64,000 bases of DNA from Akkermansiaceae bacterium (GTDB lineage: Bacteria; Verrucomicrobiota; Verrucomicrobiia; Verrucomicrobiales; Akkermansiaceae), in NCBI GenBank assembly GCA_903827375.1, contig CAIKHZ010000315.1, positions 1-64,000 of the forward strand, written 5' to 3'. Shown piece after piece: positions 48,143-57,305 of the stretch. The notes below the pieces were generated by a model. It saw only the letters and a list, made by a program, of their open reading frames with translations. It ran no database searches and had not been told where the DNA came from. How positions within the stretch are numbered: the first letter of the stretch is position 1; the number at the start of each line of letters is the position of its first letter. The translations under genes were made by a program, and so were the position numbers.

Positions 48143-49396
48143 TCACTGGCGTTTGGCATCCCCCGCGCCATCCACCGCGCCTTGCTGCTGCTTCATCAAA
48201 TCCGCCATGGCCTCGGCAAACGCCTTGCCAATCTGTGCAATGATCTTTGAGGAACCTAGATAATGATAGGCCTGGTTGGATTTCCCCTTCGTGAGAATTT
48301 CCTGCTCCTTCGGCGTGAAGAGTTCATCGTTGTATTTCTCCACCGCCGCCCTTTGTTCCTCAGCGCTGAGCTTTCCCTCTTTAGCCAACTTCTTGGACAA
48401 TCCCTTGACTTTCTCAGACCTGGCGACCAATTCGCCCAATTCAGAATCCCAGTACTTCTCAGTTAGCACAGCCTCAACATTCCCCTTGAATTCAAGCATC
48501 CCGGCGGGAGCTGCCATTGCCTTGCGGAAGTTCGGCAATATCCCCCGGGTCCGATCCGGCTTGGCGGCTTCGATTTTCTCGGTGACGGGGCCGTCGATTC
48601 CCAACACACCAATCACGAATGGCAACTTCGGCGCGTCGAGATCCTTGCGTACATCACGGATGAAATGACACAGCAGATCCCTATAAAGATCGTAACCGCC
48701 GGATTTGTTCCTGTCTGGATAGACATCGCTGGCAACCAAGTCATTGAACCCCTGGAACCAGACAAAACCAGCCAACTCGCACCCCTCGCTTCTGCTATAG
48801 GCCGGATAAACCTTGGCGGGATCAGCGAGCACCTTTTTAACATCATCGATCATCTCGTGGTAAAAATGGCCGGTGGCCACCTTCTTCTTCTCCTTATCCT
48901 CCGCGCTCTTCTTATCGGCGGACTTTTCATCCCACACGAAAGGACCGCCACTTGGAGACCGGAAGTCGGTGTGCAAACTCTTTCCACCCCAGGCAGTCTT
49001 GATAATTAAAATCGGCTCGTTGATCTGCTTCTGCATATAAATCCCGAAAGTGAATTCCGGGCCGATTTGCGGACCATGCCCCTGGGCACCAAAGTCTGTC
49101 GTCAGCTTGCCCTGCTTATACAAAGGAGTCGGCCCCTTCTCCCCTCCACCTTTGGAAGTGAAAAACGCGATGTGGACGTCATCACACACGCGTGGAGTTC
49201 CGTCGGCATTTCGCATTTCCTTGAGCAACGGCGCGGTCTTGGGATCCATGCCTATATGGTCAAATGTGCTGACCGCAGCATGTCCCTCCATGTTGGATTG
49301 CCCGGCCAGAATGAATACTTTAAGCGGCTTGGCGGCCGCCTGACTGGAAACGCAAGCCGTCAAGCCGACAATTCCTGCGATGATGATACGCTTCAT
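48143..49396 (-). CDS. SASA-domain carbohydrate O-acetylesterase
   Basis: SQAAAKPLKVFILAGQSNMEGHAAVSTFDHIGMDPKTAPLL, GPEFTFGIYMQKQINEPILIIKTAWGGKSLHTDFRSPSGG, FVWFQGFNDL; close paralog of 44420-45640. Confidence 0.85.
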   Translation of the reverse strand: MKRIIIAGIVGLTACVSSQAAAKPLKVFILAGQSNMEGHAAVSTFDHIGMDPKTAPLLKEMRNADGTPRVCDDVHIAFFTSKGGGEKGPTPLYKQGKLTTDFGAQGHGPQIGPEFTFGIYMQKQINEPILIIKTAWGGKSLHTDFRSPSGGPFVWDEKSADKKSAEDKEKKKVATGHFYHEMIDDVKKVLADPAKVYPAYSRSEGCELAGFVWFQGFNDLVASDVYPDRNKSGGYDLYRDLLCHFIRDVRKDLDAPKLPFVIGVLGIDGPVTEKIEAAKPDRTRGILPNFRKAMAAPAGMLEFKGNVEAVLTEKYWDSELGELVARSEKVKGLSKKLAKEGKLSAEEQRAAVEKYNDELFTPKEQEILTKGKSNQAYHYLGSSKIIAQIGKAFAEAMADLMKQQQGAVDGAGDAKRQ

Positions 49397-49428
49397 ATTC
49401 TGTGCCGTGTGTCTCATTGGTATGGTAG

Positions 49429-52245
49429 TTAGCCGTGGTTGATCGAAAATTGAATGACTGAGGTGGAATCGAGTTCCAACCAGATGACCAGAGATTGCTG
49501 TCCGTTAGTGTCGCGGACGATGCCCTGCCGCAATCCCGTGCCGGGGGGGACAAGCTTGCCATTGATAGAAACTCGCGCCGCGCTATCGGGTTGCCAGTGG
49601 CTGATGACGAAACACGGGTTGTGGACCGGAGTGTCTGTGGAACCCTCCAGCGCACACGAGATGACATTGTCAGTTGCCGCCAGCAGGTAGGCCCGCTGCG
49701 AGGAATCGTACCCCTTGGTTTCGCAGCCGCTTGCTGCAGTGAGCGCCGGAGGATGCTGCCATGACTTCGCCAGAGGCACGAGTTTCGTTACCTCTTGGTT
49801 AGTGAAACCATATAAAATGAGACTGCCGGTATGATTCGCCCCGCCAAGGGCCGCGTGCGTCACGCGGTCGTCGGAAACGGCGTAGCGTCCATCCGACGGG
49901 TTCAGTCCGACGGGCCAGTGGTTCCATGGCCCGGCAAATGGATCGGGCGTGTGCTTGGACTGCTCGTCGGCACCCCACGTGGTGATTTCAGCCCCTTCCT
50001 GATAGATCGAAAAGATTTTCCAGATGGACTTGAAGTTGATTCGCTTGATGCAGGCGTCCTTGATGGGATTAACTGGCACATGATTAGGTGGTGCCCACGT
50101 TAGATCCGCACTTTTACCGCTGAGATTGGCGAGACTGAGAGCCGTTAGCTCCATATTGTCGAGGCAGGAGGTGCCCGGCTGGGAAAGAAATTGTGTATCC
50201 TGCCACTCGCCGCCCGGAGTGTCCACAAAACGGACTCCGACCCCGTCCGGGTAAATCGTATAATATTCGTCGGCCCAGACGTTCGTACGCGGAAACACAT
50301 ATCCGACGTCGATCGCCGGGTAACGCCAATGAACGACCACCCGGGCATCGGTATTCTCTATCAGTTGACAGAAGTTGAAGCGGCCCCGCTTATCCGCCAT
50401 GTGCTCGGCGCAGCCGTGCGGTCCACTAATCTCCCAACTTTGGTCTGCCATCCACCGGTTATTCTCAGTCACCCAGCCTGAGCCAAGGCCAGTCCCCTGC
50501 CAGAACACCACGCGGCCAGGCGTGGTATCGAAGCGCACCACGATGTCTCTATAGGCACTCGGCCGCCAGAGGTTGTCCCAAAGTTCGTGATACCTCAGGG
50601 TTTGGCAGGTCGCGCCAAATTTCCGCGCGGGCGAGCCGTCCGCATCACCCGGCAGGATCCTCCTATCCAAATCGGGCTTGGTCAACTCCGCAGCCGACGG
50701 GCAGAGCGACTCAAACGACTTGGCGATTTCCCCGGCCGACAATGCGCGGTCGTGGATGATGACCTCGTCAATGAGTCCCTCGATGCCGTAAACGAGCGGC
50801 ATGTTATCTCTGGCGGCAAACTTGCTATGCGATACGGGATCCGATACGCGCTGGGCGTCGCCGTTCAAGCCGATGAGCAGGTCCCGGTCCGGCAGCGCGA
50901 TGGGTCCCGTCGCCGCCTTGGAGGAGACAAGCCGGCCATCGACGTACAGGCACATCCGGCCACGGCCATAAGTGGCAGCAAGATGCGTCCATCGGTACGT
51001 CGGCAGAGCATCCTCCTTGCGGACAGTTGCCTTGGCCTCTAACACACCACCGCCGACTTGCTGGCCGTTGACTTTGAAAATCGGACGGCCGTAGGGATCA
51101 ATACCTAACATATATCCTTCGACCTTCCATGGCCTGTACACATACGGGTCGCGATAGCCATGCTTGTAATCCTCCGCGCAGATTGGCTCGCCTGCCGATT
51201 GGTGGACAATACCGGCGTCATTCCACGGATAGGCACCAAGGGCGACCCATGCCTCTAGCGTCAACTCATCCTTGATAGCCGGGGCCTTGTCCTTGGGCAA
51301 TGTTACCTTGGAGAAATAGCCATCGAACGCCAGAGCCGTGCCGGAAACTCCCATTTTCCAAAGTGTCTTATTGCCAGAGATGGGACAGGCGATCCCATGA
51401 ACCGCATCGATCGTTTCATCGCGGTTAGGTGAAAGTCCATCGTTGAACTTGAACCACGCCGCCGGAGTACCAACGTCGGCATTCCGCAAGGCTGAGCCGG
51501 CAACTGCTGGGGCAAGCTTGCTAGCATGCCTAGGTTGGGTCAACGAGAGTTCAGAGATTCCCTCGGGCGACAGAGCGAGCTCCTGCACCGTGGCGTTCGC
51601 GGTGTCGTTGAATTCGTCGAGCCTCGATGTACCGATGCGTATTTCCCGCCGCACTTTGCCATCCGGCGTGACGATGAAGAGTTCGTGTATCTCCTCAGTC
51701 ATCACAACACTGGCCGGATCCGGTACATGCCGCCAGTGAACAACGATCCGCTCGGGCCGGTCCTCGACCAAGCGGACGTAGGAACAAAGACACATCGGGT
51801 CCTCGCGACTTTCAGCAAGCGGCTTGAACAGATATTTGCCGCGAGCCGTCTGGAAGTACGGCAGATATCCAGTGGCCCTGCTGAACACAAGCCGCCTTCC
51901 CTCCGCGATGTTGACGACCAGATCGGCGTACTTCCCCCAACGAATCTGCCCCGGCTTGGGCGGCTTGGGCGCTTCATCGGCCTTGTCCACTTGGCTGGCG
52001 GCAAACGTCTTGGCAGCATTGACGGGGATTCGTCCGAGCACTTCCGATGAAGGCGGCTGAGTGTAGTCGAGCTTCGTGTGATAGGCATAGAAGTCCGCGC
52101 CCTGCACAAAACCAACGAGTGCCGGAATATGCGCTGCAACAAGCGAAATTCTTAATGAAAGCTTCAACCAAAAAGGGTAGATAAATACGATTGTAGCGGC
52201 GTTTCTATCCACGGATTTCAGATTGAAGAGGGATGCGCTGATCAC
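49429..52245 (-). CDS. exported LamG/concanavalin-domain protein with duplicated flanking beta domains
   Basis: 938 aa, GTG start; AWFKFNDGLSPNRDETIDAVHGIA...LTLEAWVALGAYPWNDAGIVHQ...YRWTHLAATYGRGRMCLYVDGRLV...YGIEGLIDEVIIHDRALSAGEIAKSFE. Confidence 0.8.
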   Translation of the reverse strand: MISASLFNLKSVDRNAATIVFIYPFWLKLSLRISLVAAHIPALVGFVQGADFYAYHTKLDYTQPPSSEVLGRIPVNAAKTFAASQVDKADEAPKPPKPGQIRWGKYADLVVNIAEGRRLVFSRATGYLPYFQTARGKYLFKPLAESREDPMCLCSYVRLVEDRPERIVVHWRHVPDPASVVMTEEIHELFIVTPDGKVRREIRIGTSRLDEFNDTANATVQELALSPEGISELSLTQPRHASKLAPAVAGSALRNADVGTPAAWFKFNDGLSPNRDETIDAVHGIACPISGNKTLWKMGVSGTALAFDGYFSKVTLPKDKAPAIKDELTLEAWVALGAYPWNDAGIVHQSAGEPICAEDYKHGYRDPYVYRPWKVEGYMLGIDPYGRPIFKVNGQQVGGGVLEAKATVRKEDALPTYRWTHLAATYGRGRMCLYVDGRLVSSKAATGPIALPDRDLLIGLNGDAQRVSDPVSHSKFAARDNMPLVYGIEGLIDEVIIHDRALSAGEIAKSFESLCPSAAELTKPDLDRRILPGDADGSPARKFGATCQTLRYHELWDNLWRPSAYRDIVVRFDTTPGRVVFWQGTGLGSGWVTENNRWMADQSWEISGPHGCAEHMADKRGRFNFCQLIENTDARVVVHWRYPAIDVGYVFPRTNVWADEYYTIYPDGVGVRFVDTPGGEWQDTQFLSQPGTSCLDNMELTALSLANLSGKSADLTWAPPNHVPVNPIKDACIKRINFKSIWKIFSIYQEGAEITTWGADEQSKHTPDPFAGPWNHWPVGLNPSDGRYAVSDDRVTHAALGGANHTGSLILYGFTNQEVTKLVPLAKSWQHPPALTAASGCETKGYDSSQRAYLLAATDNVISCALEGSTDTPVHNPCFVISHWQPDSAARVSINGKLVPPGTGLRQGIVRDTNGQQSLVIWLELDSTSVIQFSINHG

Positions 52246-54674
52246 TTCTGGACTCCCAGTTGCGGAATCTTCATCTCTTCCAGTGAAACACTCAATGGAG
52301 GGCCAACCGGAATGAAAGCACCGGCTGTGCGGTTGCTCATCGGAAAATGACTCACCGCGATGGTCACCTTGCCACCTTTGAATTCATCGCGAAAATCAGT
52401 CCAGACGTGCCCGCCGCGAGGTTTTCTCCCTTCTCTCCGCCAAGCGGCAACGCCGACCCTCGAGTCTGACAGAAGCTTGCCGTTGATATAGATTGCATAA
52501 CCCTCACCCGAGTTGGCATGCACGCTGCCCGTGACCCTGATGCGGTAGCGGTAACTCTCCTTCAACGGCGGCAGATCAAAACTGCGGCGCATCAGCAACA
52601 CGTCCCCCTTGAATCCCGTTTTTGGCTCACTCCGCTTAGCGCTCTTGTACCAATCCGGGGTGGGGACCGGCGGTTCGTCACCTAGCACCCCGAACGGTGA
52701 CCCGCCGCTTTTCCAAGCGGCTTGCTTCACGTCAAAGTCGGGCGAAAACCACTTCTCCATGCCGGCCGGGCAGGTCAGTTTTAGGTCACTGATCCCCTTC
52801 CCTTTCTCATCGGTAGCTGGCAGATCAAAGCTATAGTAATCCCACAACATGCCATCGATATCTCCGCCGATAGGTTTCCAATCGTAGTCATGGATACCGG
52901 CCACACGGAAATATTCGGCAGCTTCGTCCAAGGTGTCATCTATATATGACGGCGTTCTTGTCGGCTTATCCCCCTTGAGCGCCTCCAACAATGACGGTTC
53001 ATATCGCGGACTGGTCACGAATGCCACCAACGCGCCATCCAAAATAATCGGTTTGACCGCCGCCAGCGAGGCGGCTTTCTGATCATCGGTCGGCCCTAGC
53101 TTCGCAGCATCAGCCGCCACTTTGGTGGCTGCTAACGCTTGCCTATCCGACGTCGAAACCTCCTCAGCCTTGCCGCCGAGCATACGCACCATGGCCCGCC
53201 CCATGGTCTCGCCGACGAGCATGTATGTCTCTGCATTGCGGTTGTAGTGATAGTCCTGTTCGCGGGGTGACTCGATCACTTCACGCCAGAAATCCCGGGT
53301 ATCAACCGATGCCACCGTGCCTGCAAACTCCGGATGCTGCTTGGGATCGCCCACTGCCATCTGGGCTTCCCAGACGCCTTTCCATGGCCCGTCACCCAGC
53401 TGGCACCCATGGAATCCGACCGTTGCCACGACCACCGGCATCTTCGGCACCCGAAACTCCTTGCGAAGGTCGTTGATGAGGTTAACCAAATTCTTCTCAT
53501 ATTCTTCCTTTGTCGAACCGCTGTCCTTATGTCCTTGAAACCAACCGAAGCCAGCTATCTCATAACCCTGCCCCTTGTAACCCGGTACAACCTTGTCAAT
53601 CTTGTCGAGCGTTTCATGAACCCCCTTGACCATCAAGCGGTACTCCAATCCTTCGTTTTCGTCAGCAGATTCCGCCCTGCCACTCGACGGCGGCCGGAAA
53701 TCAAAACCCAATGAGCGGTTTCCTTGCGCCGTCTTGATCAGCAATACCTGCTCGTCATGATAGGTACCCATGACATAACCAAATCCGAGTTCCGGGCCAA
53801 TCGATTTCCCATTGTTCGAGGTTGCGGAAAGCGGCGAACCAGCACCTTCCGGATGCAAACGGGCTTCCTTGTAAAACACGTCGTTGCGCATAGTCCATTT
53901 GCCAGCATCATCCAGCAGATAGGTGAATTTATGGTCCTGCTTCGTCACCGTCTCGAGGTCGCCCTTGCCCTCCAGGTCAACTTGCTCCAACCAGAACGCC
54001 GCTGAACCGCCCTTGAAGTAGGTGATCGTGATCGGATACCGCTTGCCCGGGTCTAGGGCCACCTTGGCGAGCACTGGCTTGCCGCCCGGTTCCTTGCGGT
54101 ACACCTCTTTGCCTTCGAGGAGAACGACATTGTGACTGCTGTCTTCAAATCCCGCATGAACGGTGTAGGTTCCGGCGGTCGGCACGTCAATGAATGCGCT
54201 AACAACCACTGTGTGAGGACCATCCATCGCAGGCAGTTTTTCGGACGCCGTCCCCAAGGCCACCGTGGCTGTCTTGGCGGGTGCCGATCTGGTGCAATCC
54301 ACCTTGACGTCGAAAGCTCCCTTGATGAGTGAGACCTTGGCGCCTTTCGAGGCGTTCGCATCGGCCGACTGATAGATACCATGAGCGGCGAGTCCGAAGC
54401 CGCCGATCGGCATGACGCCGGGGATAATGGCCGGATCAGCCGAGAGAAAAACACTCGGATAGAGCGGCCGGGCACCGCTGATATCCCCCATACCAACCAT
54501 GTTGGATTGTCCGGCAAGAATATATACCTTGACCGGCTTGGTGACATCACCCGGCTTGCCATCGGGCTTGGGCAAATTTACAGGAATGTCATTTGCCGCT
54601 GTGGCTTGAAGAACAAGTCCCGCCAGCGCTACTGCGGCGAACTTGCATAGGGATGTTCTGTGAGTCATGTTCAT
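52242..54674 (-). CDS. SASA-type esterase with an inserted PA14-like region and C-terminal galactose-binding-like domain
   Basis: KPVKVYILAGQSNMVGMGD, then TAGTYTVHAGFEDSSHNVVLLEGKEVYRKEPGGKP...YPITITYFKGGSAAFWLEQV, then GPELGFGYVMGTYHDEQVLLIKTAQGNRSLGFDFRPPSSGR, FGWFQGHKDSG. Confidence 0.82.
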   Translation of the reverse strand: MNMTHRTSLCKFAAVALAGLVLQATAANDIPVNLPKPDGKPGDVTKPVKVYILAGQSNMVGMGDISGARPLYPSVFLSADPAIIPGVMPIGGFGLAAHGIYQSADANASKGAKVSLIKGAFDVKVDCTRSAPAKTATVALGTASEKLPAMDGPHTVVVSAFIDVPTAGTYTVHAGFEDSSHNVVLLEGKEVYRKEPGGKPVLAKVALDPGKRYPITITYFKGGSAAFWLEQVDLEGKGDLETVTKQDHKFTYLLDDAGKWTMRNDVFYKEARLHPEGAGSPLSATSNNGKSIGPELGFGYVMGTYHDEQVLLIKTAQGNRSLGFDFRPPSSGRAESADENEGLEYRLMVKGVHETLDKIDKVVPGYKGQGYEIAGFGWFQGHKDSGSTKEEYEKNLVNLINDLRKEFRVPKMPVVVATVGFHGCQLGDGPWKGVWEAQMAVGDPKQHPEFAGTVASVDTRDFWREVIESPREQDYHYNRNAETYMLVGETMGRAMVRMLGGKAEEVSTSDRQALAATKVAADAAKLGPTDDQKAASLAAVKPIILDGALVAFVTSPRYEPSLLEALKGDKPTRTPSYIDDTLDEAAEYFRVAGIHDYDWKPIGGDIDGMLWDYYSFDLPATDEKGKGISDLKLTCPAGMEKWFSPDFDVKQAAWKSGGSPFGVLGDEPPVPTPDWYKSAKRSEPKTGFKGDVLLMRRSFDLPPLKESYRYRIRVTGSVHANSGEGYAIYINGKLLSDSRVGVAAWRREGRKPRGGHVWTDFRDEFKGGKVTIAVSHFPMSNRTAGAFIPVGPPLSVSLEEMKIPQLGVQK

Positions 54675-54731
54675 ATATTTTCTGCTAACTTGTCTTCGCT
54701 GCCAGATGTCACAATGCCAAATTCAAGATTT

Positions 54732-56846
54732 TCACTTCACCGGCCTGAGCGTGAATTCTTTGACGGTCACCCCGCGACTTCCGTCTTGGAGCATGAAGTG
54801 GATAACATTCTTGCCGCTGACCAAGGAGAGTCCTACCGGCTGGGTCTGCTGCCACTTGCCAACGGTGTAGGGCACCCCGATTTCAACCGGCTCTTTGGCA
54901 TCATTCGATGCAAACTGGAACTTCTGGCCTTCTTGTACTGTCACCACCGAGGCAGTCAGAGCGTACCCGCCAGCGTGCGCTGCCTCAACTGCGTACTCGG
55001 CCGTGAAGCCACCACCGCAATGCAATTGCATACCGCCCCCGAAACTCTTCATGGCCACCATGGGTCCCGTTGCCTTGCTGTAAGCCACTACCGGAATGAT
55101 CATGGCTCCGTCCGGTCCGACTGATACCTTCTGGTCCACTTCAGCCAATTTGGACTGCTCAACCTTGGCCTTTTGCTTCGACTCATTGGCCTCGGCAAGC
55201 TCCTGACCGAGCGGCCCTAACCCCACCGCCGTGGCCGCAATCGCAGCCGTTTGGTAGTGCGCCATGCCGCTCCAGAAGCCACCGGCGACGTGTTGACGGT
55301 CGTTGTATGCTTGCTCGCCAAGGGCGCGACTGATCCACTGTGCCCGCAGCACTTTCCTGTAATCTTGTGGTTTAGCCCGCGCCTGCGTCTCCAACAGAAA
55401 GTCTGACCCGCTTCGCGGAGTCTCATCCTTTTCCCACCAACTGTGCGGGAAACCCGCGCCGAGGTTAACCACCCAGCCTTTCGGCGTCCAATGACTCAGT
55501 GCAGCATGAGCGTGCTGGGTCACGCCCCAAGTCGGAATACCAAAACTGCGCAACATAAACCGCCCAAAGAACGCGCGACGGCCACACACTCCCCCATCCT
55601 TGATGATATTCTGATAGTTCTGGAGCGATGGCAGATCATACTTTTGGTTTTGTGAACCATACTGGACATCCGTCCTGACGGACATGGAGTAGCGCCAGCC
55701 ATAGTCCGGGTTATATATATGATCGGGCCGGTAGTTTCTGAGCATCTCTCGCCCCCATGCCAATATGGAATCCGGCGCATCGCAATCGACAACTTTCCGA
55801 TATTCCCAGACACTGAGGTTTCCAAAAACAGAATCCAACTCGCCATCGAGGCTCGCCTTTTCATAATGCAGATAGCGTTTCACTGGGTCAACGATTGCCG
55901 GCGCATTGACTTGGTCCTGAGGGTTGGATTGAGGGACCGGCACGGCATGTTCGAGACTGGTGGCCAGCGCCAAGCGCTGAAATGCCCCTTCGGAGGCCTT
56001 CTGGCTAGCATGTTGGATCGCCACGTATATCTCCATCGCCCGGCCGTACTTGCCGAACTTGGCACCTCCCGATTCGAGCATCTGTTTCATCAAGGCGGGG
56101 TCAGTCAAAAGCTTTTCTACCAGAGCCTCCTGCTCCTTACCCTGTTGGGCGAACCCGGCCAAGCCCTGCGGCGTCGCTTCGGCGAGGACGGCACACTTCA
56201 CGAGTTTCGCGTCCGATTGGTCACTCGATAGGAACGGCTCGATTGCCGTCAGGATGCCAGTGGCTGCCGCTTGCTCATCACTGCGTGCCTGGGCCAGGGC
56301 GGCCTGGGCTGCCTGATTCTCTTGGAGCACCCTCGGCTCGTCGATTTTCGCCTTGGCCACCGCATCCTGAGACTTCCTGAGTTCGATGGCTCCTTGGTCT
56401 CCGTCCGCCTTCGCCTTGGCTAACTCTTCCTGCGCTGCCTGCCGGGCTGCATCATCTTTCGCATGCTTGATCTTCTCCTGAGCAGCGGCCACAGCCTTGG
56501 CCGCTTTGCTGACCCAGCCCTTCCGATGCTCCAACAGACCCATCGGCTTCTGGTTGGCATCCAAGGCCGACTGCTTGGCGTTAGCCTCTGCCAAGGCCGC
56601 TTTGGTTGCACCACGGGCCTTCTCCAAAGCCGTCCTGTGCGGCTCGCTGACATTCGGCAGGGCTTTCCCAACTTCTGCCTGCAAGGCTTTGAGCAATTCG
56701 GCATATTTGGCTAACAACCTATCTCCTTCCGCAGTGAGCGAAGTCTCCACCTCAGCTTTCTTTGCGGCTGCAGTGACGTTCATAACACCCAATGGCATCA
56801 CCACCAGTAGGCACCCCATAACCAACAGTCTGTTCATTTTCATCAT
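54732..56846 (-). CDS. exported coiled-coil + transglutaminase-like protein
   Basis: N-terminal Ala/Lys/Glu/Gln coiled coil; KDGGVCGRRAFFGRFMLRSFGIPTWGVTQHAHAALSHWTPKGWVVNLGAGFPHSWW (candidate Cys/His), C-terminal VSGKNVIHFMLQDGSRGVTVKEFTLRPVK. Confidence 0.7.
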   Translation of the reverse strand: MMKMNRLLVMGCLLVVMPLGVMNVTAAAKKAEVETSLTAEGDRLLAKYAELLKALQAEVGKALPNVSEPHRTALEKARGATKAALAEANAKQSALDANQKPMGLLEHRKGWVSKAAKAVAAAQEKIKHAKDDAARQAAQEELAKAKADGDQGAIELRKSQDAVAKAKIDEPRVLQENQAAQAALAQARSDEQAAATGILTAIEPFLSSDQSDAKLVKCAVLAEATPQGLAGFAQQGKEQEALVEKLLTDPALMKQMLESGGAKFGKYGRAMEIYVAIQHASQKASEGAFQRLALATSLEHAVPVPQSNPQDQVNAPAIVDPVKRYLHYEKASLDGELDSVFGNLSVWEYRKVVDCDAPDSILAWGREMLRNYRPDHIYNPDYGWRYSMSVRTDVQYGSQNQKYDLPSLQNYQNIIKDGGVCGRRAFFGRFMLRSFGIPTWGVTQHAHAALSHWTPKGWVVNLGAGFPHSWWEKDETPRSGSDFLLETQARAKPQDYRKVLRAQWISRALGEQAYNDRQHVAGGFWSGMAHYQTAAIAATAVGLGPLGQELAEANESKQKAKVEQSKLAEVDQKVSVGPDGAMIIPVVAYSKATGPMVAMKSFGGGMQLHCGGGFTAEYAVEAAHAGGYALTASVVTVQEGQKFQFASNDAKEPVEIGVPYTVGKWQQTQPVGLSLVSGKNVIHFMLQDGSRGVTVKEFTLRPVK

Positions 56847-57106
56847 TTTGCTTGTTTTGGCAACGCCAATCCCAACCTAGCGCAGACGAGGATTGACCAT
56901 CTCACAGCACTCCTTGTCAAGGACGGTTTCTTTGCCAACCAACCCATCTACTGGGCTGGTCTAGAGGTTACCCGCGAATGGCTTCTGGAGAGAATGATGA
57001 AAGGCAGTGGTATCAACACCTCGGAGCCGTTTTATACGGCCTTGTCGAAAGCCTCCCGCAAGAGATTTCGTATGATAGAGAACTGCGGGTTGCCAAGGCG
57101 GGACCG

Positions 57107-57190
57107 AGCCTGTTCACGAAGAAGCGTTATTGCGATTTCGAACTGGAGTTGGATTTCAAGATGGGCGCGAAGGCGAAGGCGAACAGCGAC
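57107..57190 (+). pseudogene. relic of a DUF1080 (3-keto-disaccharide hydrolase) domain
   Basis: SLFTKKRYCDFELELDFKMGAKAKANSD resembles the LWTKKxYGDFxLxLEWKxxxxANSG signature; flanks do not continue the domain. Confidence 0.5.
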
Positions 57191-57305
57191 CGGTGGATCA
57201 GGTGTTTGGCAAGCCTGATTCGAAATGATCCCGGTTTGATGATTCACAAATTGAGTGTTGGCAAGGTGGGGCGGATGGGTCATCTTGTCGGTGAACTCCT
57301 CCGTT

